Of a stretch of DNA of 64,000 nt, positions 32,444-41,739 are shown one piece after another. The position numbers were made by a program, and so were the translations under genes. The notes below the pieces were generated by a model. That model saw nothing but the letters and a program-made list of their open reading frames with translations, was not told where the DNA came from and ran no database searches. This DNA comes from Sphingobium bisphenolivorans (GTDB taxonomy: Bacteria; Pseudomonadota; Alphaproteobacteria; Sphingomonadales; Sphingomonadaceae). The stretch is taken from positions 62,001 to 126,000 of the forward strand of contig NZ_ASTG01000009.1 of the NCBI RefSeq assembly GCF_000412635.1, given 5' to 3'. Within the stretch, counting starts at the first letter, position 1, and every line of letters starts with the position of its first letter.

Positions 32444-34489
32444 ATGGCGAGCAAGGCGAACAGCAAGGGTGCGGGCGAGGATGCGGATACCGGCGATGCA
32501 CCGCTGCTGGATCTGAACGAGGCGTCGGTCAAGAAGCTGATCGCCCGCGCAAAGAAGCGCGGCTACATCACTTATGATGAGCTGAACGATGCCCTGCCGC
32601 AGGACCAGATGTCGTCCGAGCAGATCGAGGACATCATGTCCGCGCTCAATGAAATGGGCGTGAACATCGTCGAGAATGAGGAAGTCGGCGAGGATGGTGA
32701 GGATCAGCGCGACGATAGCGACGATGACTCGACCGACGATGGTGCCGAGGATGATGGCGCGCCCAAGCTCGTCACCGAGAAGAAGAAAGAGACGGTCGAT
32801 CGCACCGACGACCCGGTGCGGATGTATCTGCGCGAAATGGGCGCGGTGGAACTGCTCAGCCGTGAGGGCGAAATCGCCATCGCCAAGCGGATCGAGGCCG
32901 GTCGCGACACCATGATCCTGGGGCTGTGCGAGAGCCCCACGACCTTCAACGCGATCATCGAATGGTCGACCGCCCTCAACAATGGCGAGATGCAGCTGCG
33001 CGAGATTCTCGATCTCGACGCCATGTTATCGAAGGACCCTGCGCCTGAAAATCTGGAGGAAGGCGCCGAGGACGACGATGGCGAGATTAGCGAGAAGACC
33101 GCGGGTCCCAGCTTCAAGGAAGAGGAGGAGCCCGAGGAGGAATCCGCCGATTCCGACGAGGAAGAGGACGGCCTGACCGAACGCCGCGCCCGCCGGATGG
33201 AAGAGGAAGAAGAGGAGGATAACACCCTCTCCCTCGCCCAGATGGAAGAGACGCTGAAGCCGATGGCGCTGGAGAAGTTCGCCGCCATCACGGAGATTTT
33301 CCGCGCTTTCTCCAAGGCGCAGGAAACACGCATGATCGCCATGGCGATCGGCGAGACGCTGAGCCAGCAGGACGAGGACGAATATCAGGAGCTGCGGGAG
33401 CAGCTGACGGCCGAGGTCGAGAGCGTCCAGTTCCACCAGCAGAAGATCGAATATCTGGTCGACCAGCTCTATGCCTATAACCGTCGCCTGACGGCGCTGG
33501 GCGGGCAGATGCTGCGGCTGGCCGAGCGGCACAAGGTCAGCCGCAAGGATTTCCTCGACCGCTATGTCAATCATGAGCTGGACGACGGCTGGATCGACAA
33601 GGTGTCGGGGCTCGACAAGAAGTGGGCTGCCTTTGCCGCTGCCGAGGGGCGTGCGGTGGAACGCATCCGTGTCGAAGTCAGCGAGATCGCGCAGGCGACC
33701 GGCATGTCGCTTTCCGAATTCCGCCGCATCGTCAACATGGTGCAGAAAGGCGAGCGCGAGGCCCGCATCGCGAAGAAGGAAATGGTCGAAGCCAACCTGC
33801 GCCTCGTCATCTCCATCGCTAAAAAATATACGAACCGCGGCCTGCAATTCCTTGATCTTATTCAGGAAGGCAATATCGGCCTGATGAAGGCGGTCGATAA
33901 GTTCGAATATCGCCGCGGCTACAAGTTCAGCACCTATGCGACCTGGTGGATCCGCCAGGCGATCACCCGGTCGATCGCGGACCAAGCGCGCACCATCCGT
34001 ATTCCGGTCCACATGATCGAGACGATCAACAAGCTGGTTCGCACCAGCCGCCAGTTCCTGCACGAGCAGGGCCGCGAGCCCACGCCCGAGGAAATGGCCG
34101 AGCGTTTGTCCATGCCGCTGGAGAAGGTGCGCAAGGTGATGAAGATCGCCAAGGAGCCGATCTCTCTCGAAACGCCGATCGGCGACGAGGAAGATTCGCA
34201 CCTGGGCGATTTCATCGAGGACAAGAATGCGATCATCCCGGTAGACGCCGCGATTCAGGCGAACCTTAAGGAAACCGTCACCCGCGTCCTGGCATCGCTC
34301 ACCCCCCGCGAGGAACGCGTGCTGCGCATGCGCTTCGGCATCGGCATGAACACCGATCACACGCTGGAGGAGGTCGGTCAGCAGTTCAGCGTTACGCGCG
34401 AACGTATCCGCCAGATCGAGGCGAAGGCGCTTCGCAAGCTGAAGCATCCGAGCCGCAGCCGGAAGATGCGCAGCTTCCTCGATCAATAG
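32444..34489 (+). CDS. rpoD: RNA polymerase primary sigma factor RpoD (sigma70)
   Basis: A 681-residue housekeeping sigma factor. Region 1.1 is near residues 20-80 ([20 protein letters not shown]). The non-conserved region carries a long acidic insert with repeated Glu/Asp around residues 195-265. Region 2 includes [20 protein letters not shown] and [19 protein letters not shown]. Region 3 follows. Region 4.2 is [20 protein letters not shown] with the C-terminal [17 protein letters not shown]. It ends the yqeY-dnaG-rpoD unit and is followed by a clear terminator. Confidence 0.98.
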   Translation: MASKANSKGAGEDADTGDAPLLDLNEASVKKLIARAKKRGYITYDELNDALPQDQMSSEQIEDIMSALNEMGVNIVENEEVGEDGEDQRDDSDDDSTDDGAEDDGAPKLVTEKKKETVDRTDDPVRMYLREMGAVELLSREGEIAIAKRIEAGRDTMILGLCESPTTFNAIIEWSTALNNGEMQLREILDLDAMLSKDPAPENLEEGAEDDDGEISEKTAGPSFKEEEEPEEESADSDEEEDGLTERRARRMEEEEEEDNTLSLAQMEETLKPMALEKFAAITEIFRAFSKAQETRMIAMAIGETLSQQDEDEYQELREQLTAEVESVQFHQQKIEYLVDQLYAYNRRLTALGGQMLRLAERHKVSRKDFLDRYVNHELDDGWIDKVSGLDKKWAAFAAAEGRAVERIRVEVSEIAQATGMSLSEFRRIVNMVQKGEREARIAKKEMVEANLRLVISIAKKYTNRGLQFLDLIQEGNIGLMKAVDKFEYRRGYKFSTYATWWIRQAITRSIADQARTIRIPVHMIETINKLVRTSRQFLHEQGREPTPEEMAERLSMPLEKVRKVMKIAKEPISLETPIGDEEDSHLGDFIEDKNAIIPVDAAIQANLKETVTRVLASLTPREERVLRMRFGIGMNTDHTLEEVGQQFSVTRERIRQIEAKALRKLKHPSRSRKMRSFLDQ

Positions 34490-34518
34490 AGGCCGGGACG
34501 CGACGAGACGATGCAGAG

Positions 34519-34543
34519 GGGCGGCTTTCGGGCCGCCCTTTTT
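34519..34543 (+). terminator. rho-independent terminator of the dnaG-rpoD unit
   Basis: GGGCGGC (34519-34525), a 6-base loop, GCCGCCC (34532-34538), then TTTTT. A classical GC stem and T run, 30 bp after the rpoD stop. Confidence 0.88.
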
Positions 34544-34627
34544 CATTGGCGTAAACCCCTCTTTTACCTCGAATGCCTAGTGTCGGGGAAAGGGGTGAAC
34601 GGCCCGGTTGGGCCAAGGGACGGATCG

Positions 34628-35320
34628 ATGAGCGAAGCAGCTGCACGCTACCATTATGGCAACATATCGCAGGTGCTGGAGGCGCTGGTCGCTGCCGACG
34701 GCACCGCTGGCCATCCCTATCCCAGCGGTGCCCGTATCGGATTTGGACGCGAAGCATCGGTGATGCTGCCCGATCTGGCCGATGCCGCCCATTATCTCTG
34801 CATGCTGCACGGCCGCCATCCCGGCGTCGTCGATTATGCGGCAACCCGGTCCGCCGACAATTCGGCTCGCAACTGGCTGATCCAGGCAGCCGACGGTTTT
34901 GCCCGCGAGCGTGCTTACCTCGCTCAGGTGACGGTGGCGGTTGGCCCCGCGCCGAGCACCGCCGGACAGAGCGACTGCGAAACCGTCGTCAGTCAGCAAA
35001 GGCACGCGCTCGACATGCTGGCTCAGTCGGACAGGCGGGGCTGCGCCATGGGCGCGGCGGTTGCGCTGGTGCTCGACTGGCACGCAGTGCGCCATGTGCT
35101 CGACATAGCAGCGATCCGGGTGGGGCTGGAGCCGCATCGCAGCGACTTGCCCGACCGCGCGGCTACGTTGCAGGTCGCTGAGGCGATAGGCGGCGATGAT
35201 GCCATCGACCGGGCGATCCAATTCGGTGCGCGGCAGTTGCTTAATCAGCATCGGGGCTTATGGGACCTGCTTCAAGCCCGCGCACGAATTCGCGCCGTCA
35301 GCCCCGATAGACACGCATAA
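34628..35320 (+). CDS. unknown 230-residue protein after rpoD
   Basis: The frame is taken from ATG 34628 (MSEAAARYHYG); the frame is open upstream to 34511, but that part overlaps the rpoD terminator. The product is soluble and mostly alpha-helical by eye, with many Ala and Arg, and with phrases such as SVMLPDLADAAHYLCMLHGR, DNSARNWLIQAADGFARERA and QRHALDMLAQSDRRGCAMGA. The pairing of conserved-looking His, Cys and Trp residues hints at a real, conserved family, possibly restricted to sphingomonads. I do not recognise it and see no catalytic signature. It precedes the MoxR-type ATPase by 64 bp on the same strand. Confidence 0.75.
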   Translation: MSEAAARYHYGNISQVLEALVAADGTAGHPYPSGARIGFGREASVMLPDLADAAHYLCMLHGRHPGVVDYAATRSADNSARNWLIQAADGFARERAYLAQVTVAVGPAPSTAGQSDCETVVSQQRHALDMLAQSDRRGCAMGAAVALVLDWHAVRHVLDIAAIRVGLEPHRSDLPDRAATLQVAEAIGGDDAIDRAIQFGARQLLNQHRGLWDLLQARARIRAVSPDRHA

Positions 35321-35384
35321 ACGCATTGCGCTGACCCGCCTCTTTGCCATAGTTCGGCCCGATAAAGAGGAAGGCAGCCAGGCT

Positions 35385-36230
35385 ATGCGGTTTGAAGGTA
35401 CGAAGGATTATGTCGCCACCGACGATTTGAAGGTCGCTGTCAACGCCGCCGTGCTGCTGCGCAGGCCGTTGCTGGTCAAGGGCGAGCCTGGGACCGGCAA
35501 GACGGTGCTCGCGCAGGAAATCGCAAAGGCGCTCGACGCGCCGCTGATCGAATGGAACGTCAAATCCACGACCAAGGCGCATCAGGGCCTTTATGAATAT
35601 GACGCCGTGGCGCGTCTGCGCGACGGGCAACTGGGCGACCCGCGCGTTCACGACATCAGCAATTATATCCGCAAGGGAAAGCTGTGGGAGGCGTTCACCT
35701 CGCCAAAGCTGCCCGTCCTGCTGATCGACGAGATCGACAAGGCCGACATCGAATTTCCCAACGATTTGTTGCAAGAACTCGATCGCATGGCCTTCCACGT
35801 CTATGAAACGGGTGAAACGGTCGCGGCGCAGGAACGGCCCGTGGTGGTCATCACCTCGAACAATGAAAAGGAATTGCCGGACGCCTTTTTGCGCCGCTGC
35901 TTCTTCCACTATATCAAATTCCCCGATCGCGAGACGATGCAGTCGATCATCGACGTGCACTTCCCGGGTATCCAGAAGATGCTGGTGAGCCGCGCGATGG
36001 ACATCTTCTATGAGGTGCGCGAGGTTCCCGGCCTCAAGAAGAAGCCGTCGACCAGCGAGTTGCTCGACTGGCTGAAGCTGATCCTGAACGAGGACATGCC
36101 GCTGGACGTGCTGCAGGAGCGCGACCCGACCAAGGCGATCCCGCCGCTTCACGGTGCGCTGCTGAAGAACGAGCAGGACATCATGATGTTCGAACGGCTC
36201 GCCTTCATGGCGCGCCGGCAGGGGCGCTGA
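35385..36230 (+). CDS. MoxR-type AAA+ ATPase
   Basis: A 281-residue ATPase. Walker A is KGEPGTGKTVLAQEIAKAL (near residue 33), Walker B is VLLIDEIDKAD, sensor 1 is VVVITSNNEKELPDAFLRRC. MoxR proteins remodel partner proteins and normally work with a VWA-domain protein; the CoxE-like VWA gene at 39301 on the same strand is the likely partner, separated by three unrelated genes. ATG 35385 lies after AAGGCAGCCAGGCT; the frame before it overlaps the upstream gene. It ends 3 bp before the GFA gene, so those two are probably co-transcribed. Confidence 0.93.
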   Translation: MRFEGTKDYVATDDLKVAVNAAVLLRRPLLVKGEPGTGKTVLAQEIAKALDAPLIEWNVKSTTKAHQGLYEYDAVARLRDGQLGDPRVHDISNYIRKGKLWEAFTSPKLPVLLIDEIDKADIEFPNDLLQELDRMAFHVYETGETVAAQERPVVVITSNNEKELPDAFLRRCFFHYIKFPDRETMQSIIDVHFPGIQKMLVSRAMDIFYEVREVPGLKKKPSTSELLDWLKLILNEDMPLDVLQERDPTKAIPPLHGALLKNEQDIMMFERLAFMARRQGR

Positions 36231-36233
36231 ACC

Positions 36234-36647
36234 ATGGCGCATGGTGCGGGCTGCCTATGCGGTCAGGTCCGCATCAGCATCGATGCGGAACCGATGGCCG
36301 CACGCATGTGCTGGTGCCGACTGTGCCAATATCTGGGCGGCGGATCGGCTACGGTGAATGTCTGCTTCCCGGCGGACAAGGTGACGACCACCGGTACTGT
36401 GCAATGGCATGCCAGCACCGCCGACAGCGGCAATGCGATGCGCCGCGGCTTTTGCCCGGAGTGCGGGACGCCCCTTTTCAGCCTGGCCGAATCGCGGCCG
36501 CACCTGACCTTCATTCGCGCGGGCGCGTTGGACGATCCGGAGCTTATGGCGCCCCAGGCGATCATCTGGACGGAAGCGGCGCCCGCTTGGGCGCATTTCG
36601 ATCCGGATCTGCCTCATTACCCAGCGCAAATTCCGCCGGTCGCCTGA
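36234..36647 (+). CDS. GFA family zinc protein (glutathione-dependent formaldehyde-activating/CENP-V type)
   Basis: A 137-residue protein with the zinc-ligand pattern of the GFA/CENP-V fold: GCLCGQV at the N-terminus, CWCRLCQYLGG next, and FCPECGTPLFS in the middle. Members bind one or two zinc ions; some bind glutathione-S-adducts, but most have no proven reaction. It starts 3 bp after the MoxR gene. Confidence 0.88.
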   Translation: MAHGAGCLCGQVRISIDAEPMAARMCWCRLCQYLGGGSATVNVCFPADKVTTTGTVQWHASTADSGNAMRRGFCPECGTPLFSLAESRPHLTFIRAGALDDPELMAPQAIIWTEAAPAWAHFDPDLPHYPAQIPPVA

Positions 36648-36740
36648 AAAGCCCGCTTGCCTAGTGCCTGCAATTAGGCTCAACTTCCCGTTCTGACGTT
36701 CAAGCCGCGCAAAGACGGTGCGAATATGGGAAGGATGCCA

Positions 36741-37769
36741 ATGCCGAAGCGTGCGTTGTCTATTCTGTCGGCCGTGCTGGCTCTGTCGGCACCTGCGCTT
36801 GTGCGCGCGGCGGAGGAACAGGAAGCCTGGACACCGACCACCACCGCCCTGCGGGCCGATGCCGCCGGGATCAGCTTGCCCCAGACGGTAGGCGGGCTGT
36901 CACTCTCCAAAAGCGGGGAATTGTCGAAGGGCGGCCGGGGCGTCGACAATTACGCGCAATATTTATCGGACGATGGCGCAATTCAGGCGACGCTCTACGT
37001 CTATCTGCCCAGCTATGCCGACGCTTCGCTCGCGGCTTATATGACGGACAAGGCCATCATGGCTCGGTTCGGATCGAAGACGCGCCGGACGGCCTACGGC
37101 AGCGTTCCCGTTGCGGGGCGGAGCCACGGCGCGATCCGCGCGGTCTATGACGATGCGGCGGATGGCGCTCTGACGACGGCTGCGGCTGTGGTTCATTCCG
37201 GGCGGTGGCTGGTCAAGCTGCGGATTACCGGCCCTGCGGACCGGCGCGGCGAGGTTGTGAGCGGGCTTGACGCGATGATCGGCGGATTGAAATTCGACGA
37301 TGCTGGGGCGATCCGGGCGGCGACACCCGCCCGATTCCCTGCATGCCCGGTGGCAGACAAGGGCGACGCACGACTGACCGAACCATCGAGCCCGGGTCGG
37401 GCAGCGCGCCCGGCCTCCCATGATGGCGGCGCGCATTGCGTCCGGGGCAAGGTGGAGGCTGCCGAGGGCAGCTACGACATTCTGCAGCAGGCCGGTGTGC
37501 AGGACGGCGCTGTAATCGTGCCGGTCGATGATGCCGGAACGGTGCTGGCGTTCGACCCGGCGGACGCCAGCAAGGGCTATCGATTGTCGATCCATTCGGT
37601 CGGGCAGACCGATCTCTACGGCGTGTATGACAAGGTGCCCAGCGCGCGGCAGATCGCCCAGATCATCGACGGCAAGGACCCGCAGACGGCGCAAGCCGGC
37701 GCTGTCGCGGCCTTTGCTGCCAGTGGAGAGGTAACCGTTCGAAAGGGAACGACGACGACGACACAGTAA
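36741..37769 (+). CDS. secreted protein of unknown function
   Basis: A 342-residue protein. ATG 36741 is preferred because GGAAGG lies 7 nt upstream; two earlier Mets at 36726 and 36735 have poor spacing. An N-terminal signal peptide (MPKRALSILSAVLALSAPAL, cleavage near VRAAEE) shows export. The mature part has two halves: a first with LSKSGELSKGGRGVDNYAQY and TLYVYLPSYADASLAAYMTD, and a second with DILQQAGVQDGAVIVPVDDA and a Thr-rich tail. No recognised domain. It converges on the MCP-like gene with 18 bp between stops. Confidence 0.75.
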   Translation: MPKRALSILSAVLALSAPALVRAAEEQEAWTPTTTALRADAAGISLPQTVGGLSLSKSGELSKGGRGVDNYAQYLSDDGAIQATLYVYLPSYADASLAAYMTDKAIMARFGSKTRRTAYGSVPVAGRSHGAIRAVYDDAADGALTTAAAVVHSGRWLVKLRITGPADRRGEVVSGLDAMIGGLKFDDAGAIRAATPARFPACPVADKGDARLTEPSSPGRAARPASHDGGAHCVRGKVEAAEGSYDILQQAGVQDGAVIVPVDDAGTVLAFDPADASKGYRLSIHSVGQTDLYGVYDKVPSARQIAQIIDGKDPQTAQAGAVAAFAASGEVTVRKGTTTTTQ

Positions 37770-37787
37770 CCGCTCGACGGGTTGTGC

Positions 37788-39224
37788 TCAGATCAGGTAG
37801 CCGACCTCGTACAAGCCCCAGCGGCGTCCGCGGAAATGAAGCGGCACGAACACGCTGCGCAGCGCGCGGTAGCGGCCTTCGCCCAGATCCTGCCGGTAGG
37901 TGAAGAGGAAGAAGTCGCCTTCCCCATCCAGTGCCCTGCGCGTCTGGTTGTCCATGAAGATGCGGCGGTTACGCGCATGCTCCATATTCCAGAGCAGTTG
38001 TCCTGCGCGCTGGGGATGCGAACGCTCCGTAACATGGGTCGGCAAATAGCCGTTCATATCGACAAGGCAACAGCCGACGATCGCCCGATCCTGCGCCGTG
38101 CGCCGATCGAGCAACGGCCGTAGGGCAGCGTCGGCGAAATGCGTGAAGCCATTCTCGAATTGCAGCGGCTCCGACCCTGGAATCGGGCGATAATCCGTGT
38201 CGAACAGCGCGGCCATGTCGATCTGTTCCCGATCGAGCGCCTGTTCGATCAGCGACATGACCTCTGCTGCTCCCTCCTCCGCCAGGGCGATGTAGCGGCT
38301 GTTGCGCGTGACGTGGCCGGACCGCGCCGTCCGGTTCAGCATGTCGTTCGCCATGCCCTCCAGCGCTTCCAACTGGCTCCGCGCAGTCTCTACCCTGCCC
38401 GCGCTTTCGGCGGCGGATCGGCTGAAAAGGGAGAGCCCCTGACGGAGCGCGGCGACATCCCCATCAGCCTCCGCCGTGCAGGTCACGATCGTTTCCGACC
38501 GGGCGCCGAACTGGGTGACCAGCGACGCAATCTCGGCCATGGCGACCCGCAGCGTATCGATGTGAGAGCCTACGTCCCGCCCACGCCGGATATTTCCCTC
38601 CACACCGCCGATAAGCTGGCGCGCATCGCGGTCGAGTTGGCCAAGCTTGTCACCGACGGATGCGGCGGATTCGCCGGCCTGCCCGGCGAGCCTGCGAATC
38701 TCGTCCGCCACGACAGCAAAGCCCTGCGTCGCCTCACCCCCACGCGCAGCCTCGATCGCCGCGTTGACGCCGAGGAGGCGGGTTTGCCGCGCGATGGCGC
38801 CCAGTTGCCCGGATATGTCGCCAACAGTCTCGATCACCTGAAGAAAGCGCCGAAGATGCTCGTCAAGCCCTGTGACATTCTCAACCAGCTCAGCGACTTC
38901 CCCCAGTGAGCGGCTGATCGCCTCATGCCCCTCGGCAACGATTTTTCCGGCCCGGCTTGCCGTCAGGCTGAGTTCCTGCGCAGCCACGACGCTTTCCCGC
39001 TGACTGACCGTCAGCGCCTCCATGTTCGACTGCAACTCGCCAAGCCGTGCGGAATCAGCGGAAATGCGGCGAGTAAGTTCACTGAGATAGCCCGCAGTCT
39101 CGCTGCAGTGCAATGCAACGTTGCCGGACCTTTCTCCTAGATCAGCTAGTAAATCGCTGTTTTCCAATGCTGCCCCGCTTGATGTTGTCGAAATGGATAG
39201 TGCCTCGTTAACCTTGCATTGCAA
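37788..39224 (-). CDS. soluble methyl-accepting-type signalling protein with C-terminal sensor-like domain
   Basis: A 478-residue protein without a transmembrane segment. The MCP signalling tip is clear at about residues 141-180 (GAIARQTRLLGVNAAIEAAR then GFAVVADEIRRLAGQAG). The C-terminal third (from about residue 340) has the pattern CCLVDMNGYLPTHVTERSHP, RNRRIFMDNQTRRAL and ending RRWGLYEVGYLI, resembling a C-terminal sensor domain of alphaproteobacterial receptors. No CheA, CheW or CheR gene is nearby, and the input domain follows the output domain. The start is uncertain: TTG 39224 lacks a good ribosome binding site. Confidence 0.85.
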   Translation of the reverse strand: MQCKVNEALSISTTSSGAALENSDLLADLGERSGNVALHCSETAGYLSELTRRISADSARLGELQSNMEALTVSQRESVVAAQELSLTASRAGKIVAEGHEAISRSLGEVAELVENVTGLDEHLRRFLQVIETVGDISGQLGAIARQTRLLGVNAAIEAARGGEATQGFAVVADEIRRLAGQAGESAASVGDKLGQLDRDARQLIGGVEGNIRRGRDVGSHIDTLRVAMAEIASLVTQFGARSETIVTCTAEADGDVAALRQGLSLFSRSAAESAGRVETARSQLEALEGMANDMLNRTARSGHVTRNSRYIALAEEGAAEVMSLIEQALDREQIDMAALFDTDYRPIPGSEPLQFENGFTHFADAALRPLLDRRTAQDRAIVGCCLVDMNGYLPTHVTERSHPQRAGQLLWNMEHARNRRIFMDNQTRRALDGEGDFFLFTYRQDLGEGRYRALRSVFVPLHFRGRRWGLYEVGYLI

Positions 39225-39300
39225 CAGCTAAGATTTTGCGAATGCAAAACCTGCCTTCCAACTTGCGTCGCCATGAAAGCTGGCCGACAAGGGCGGCGCC

Positions 39301-40476
39301 ATGATGCTGAACTTTCTCGACGCCCTCCGCGCTGCTGGCATATCCGCCAGCATCAAGGAGCATCTGCTTCTGCTCGAAGCGCTCGACCATGAGGTTATCG
39401 AGCGCAGAACGGAAGACTTCTACTATCTCGCGCGCGCCACCTATGTGAAGGACGAGGGTCTGCTGGACCGCTTCGATCAGGTATTTGCGCGCGTGTTCAA
39501 GGGATTGATCGGCCCCGAGACGGCTGAGGCTGAAATACCTGAAGAGTGGCTACGGCTGGTCGCGGAAAAATTCCTGAGCCCCGAGGAGATGGAGAAGATC
39601 AAGTCCCTCGGCAGCTGGGACGAGATCATGGACACTCTGAAGAAGCGCCTGGAGGAGCAGAAGGGCCGTCATCAGGGCGGCAACAAGTGGATCGGCACCG
39701 GCGGCACCTCTCCCTTCGGCCACGGCGGCTATAATCCCGAAGGCGTCCGGATCGGCGGCGAGAGCCGGCACAAGCGCGCGATCAAGGTGTGGGAGAAGCG
39801 CGAATTCGCCAATCTCGACAACCAGAAGGAACTGGGCACGCGCAACATCAAGATAGCATTGCGGCGGTTGCGGCGTTTCGCGCGCGAAGGCGCTGCCGAT
39901 GAGCTCGACCTTGATGAAACGATCCGGGGCACGGCACGCCAGGGCTGGCTGGACATTCGGATGCGGCCGGAGCGGCACAATGCGGTGAAGCTGCTGCTCT
40001 TCCTGGACGTGGGCGGATCGATGGACCCGTTCGTTTCGATGTGCGAGGAGCTTTTTTCCGCCGCGACGAGCGAGTTCAAGAATCTTGAATTCTTCTACTT
40101 CCACAATTGCTTGTATGAAGGCGTGTGGAAGGACAACCGCCGTCGCTCTTCAGAGCGGACGCCAACCTGGGACATTCTCCATAAATATGGGCATGACTAT
40201 AAGGTCGTTTTCGTCGGCGATGCGGCGATGAGCCCCTATGAGATCACCCACCCCGGCGGTTCGGTGGAGCATATGAATGAGGAAGCCGGCGCGGTTTGGC
40301 TGAACCGGGTGCTGCATACTTACCCCGCCTCCATCTGGCTGAACCCGGCGCAGGAGAAGCATTGGAATTATAACCAGTCCACCAAGCTGATTCGCGAGAT
40401 CATGGGCCAGCGCATGTATCCGCTGACGCTGGAGGGGATTGACGCAGGGATGCGGGAACTCACCCGGAAGCGCTGA
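39301..40476 (+). CDS. CoxE-like von Willebrand A domain protein
   Basis: A 391-residue protein. The N-terminal half is helical (MLNFLDALRAAGISASIKEH, then EDFYYLARATYVKDEGLLDR). A Gly/His/Trp-rich linker follows (GGNKWIGTGGTSPFGHGGYN). The C-terminal VWA domain has the MIDAS start LLLFLDVGGSMDP (Asp near residue 237). CoxE-like VWA proteins work with MoxR-type ATPases to insert metal or remodel cofactors in enzymes such as CO dehydrogenase, or in gas-vesicle-like systems. The MoxR gene at 35385 is the likely partner. Start may be 39301 or 39304 (two Mets). Confidence 0.92.
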   Translation: MMLNFLDALRAAGISASIKEHLLLLEALDHEVIERRTEDFYYLARATYVKDEGLLDRFDQVFARVFKGLIGPETAEAEIPEEWLRLVAEKFLSPEEMEKIKSLGSWDEIMDTLKKRLEEQKGRHQGGNKWIGTGGTSPFGHGGYNPEGVRIGGESRHKRAIKVWEKREFANLDNQKELGTRNIKIALRRLRRFAREGAADELDLDETIRGTARQGWLDIRMRPERHNAVKLLLFLDVGGSMDPFVSMCEELFSAATSEFKNLEFFYFHNCLYEGVWKDNRRRSSERTPTWDILHKYGHDYKVVFVGDAAMSPYEITHPGGSVEHMNEEAGAVWLNRVLHTYPASIWLNPAQEKHWNYNQSTKLIREIMGQRMYPLTLEGIDAGMRELTRKR

Positions 40477-40492
40477 GGCTCTTCAAACATCG

Positions 40493-41581
40493 TCAAGCAG
40501 GTTCGAACAGGACTCCGCCTGTCATCGGCGCGGGTGCGCCGGTGGTGCCGGGAAAGCTGATCGGCAGGCCCAGCAGATGGCGGACCGCCATATAGGCAAA
40601 GCCCTGCGCCTCCAGCGCGTCACCGTCCCAGCCCAGTTCATCGACGCTGCGGACCTGCGCGCCGGTGCGGGCGGCGAGCATCTGCATCAGCGTGCGATTA
40701 TGGCGGCCGCCGCCCGCGACGTAGACATGTGTCGGGCGCTCGGGGAGATGATTGACACCCCGCGCCACGGCAGCTGCGGAGAAAGCGGTGAGCGTCGCGG
40801 CACCGTCTTCCAGCTCCATGTCGCGGACGGGTTCCATGGTGAAGGCCTCGCGATCGATGCTTTTGGGCGGAGCGAGGTCGAACCAGGGGTCGGCCAGCAT
40901 CGCCGCGAGCCGCGATTCGTCGACCGTGCCAAGCGCAGCGGTGGCGCCGCCTTCATCGAAGCCGCGGTCGCTGTGGGTCTGCATCCAATTGTCGATGAGG
41001 CCGCTCGCCATGCCGGTATCGAAGGCGATGATGTCCCCGTCGGACCCGATCGCCGTAATATTGGCGACCCCGCCGAGATTCAGGATGGCGACCGGCTTGG
41101 GCAGCGCATGGGCCAGCGCCCGGTGATAGACCGGCAGCAGCGGAGCGCCCTGCCCGCCCGCCGCAACGTCGGCGCTGCGCAGATCGCCGACCACCGGGAT
41201 GCCGAACGCACCGGCGAGTGCGGCGCCGTCACCGATCTGCCAGGTCCAGCGCCGTTCCGGGCGATGCGCGACCGTGTGGCCGTGGAAGCCGATGACCGCA
41301 ATATCCTGCGTCACATGGCCGCTGCGCGCGAGCAGGTCAGAAACGGCCTCTACATGAAGTTCGGTCAGTTCTTCCTCGACGGCGTGGATCAGCGGTTCGA
41401 AGCCGGGCCTCTCCATCGCCATTGCGCGCTGGCATGCTTCGGCCAGGCGAACTCGGAAGCCATCGCTGTACGGCATCGCGTGGAATGCCACGCCGCTGCT
41501 GCTGCCCTGCCCGTCGGTTTCGATCAGCGCGGCGTCGATGCCGTCGCGCGAGGTGCCCGACATCAGGCCGATTGCCAGCAT
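40493..41581 (-). CDS. anmK: anhydro-N-acetylmuramic acid kinase
   Basis: A 362-residue kinase that phosphorylates and opens 1,6-anhydro-MurNAc in peptidoglycan recycling. The N-terminus [19 protein letters not shown] is the family hallmark. It also shows [42 protein letters not shown] and [13 protein letters not shown]. The start MLAIG at 41581 is chosen over the open upstream frame because it fits the family. It is divergent from tyrS. Confidence 0.96.
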   Translation of the reverse strand: MLAIGLMSGTSRDGIDAALIETDGQGSSSGVAFHAMPYSDGFRVRLAEACQRAMAMERPGFEPLIHAVEEELTELHVEAVSDLLARSGHVTQDIAVIGFHGHTVAHRPERRWTWQIGDGAALAGAFGIPVVGDLRSADVAAGGQGAPLLPVYHRALAHALPKPVAILNLGGVANITAIGSDGDIIAFDTGMASGLIDNWMQTHSDRGFDEGGATAALGTVDESRLAAMLADPWFDLAPPKSIDREAFTMEPVRDMELEDGAATLTAFSAAAVARGVNHLPERPTHVYVAGGGRHNRTLMQMLAARTGAQVRSVDELGWDGDALEAQGFAYMAVRHLLGLPISFPGTTGAPAPMTGGVLFEPA

Positions 41582-41640
41582 GGGGTAACTCTCCGTCAAA
41601 TATGGTCCTTCCGCTCCGATCAATCTGTGGGGCGGAATGG

Positions 41641-41661
41641 ATCCTGAAACAAGTTCAGGAT
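41641..41661 (+). repeat. short palindromic intergenic element before tyrS
   Basis: ATCCTGAA, loop ACAAG, TTCAGGAT makes an 8-bp perfect stem. Sequences of this form are scattered in sphingomonad genomes. It lies in the 158-bp gap between the divergent anmK and tyrS genes, so it could be in their promoter region or part of a tyrS 5' UTR. Confidence 0.6.
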
Positions 41662-41739
41662 GAGATGCCGAGCCACGTTCGGGCGCGACTGCTCAACATA
41701 TTGTTGAGGCCGGGTCACGATGCTACAGGCGCGCAGGTT

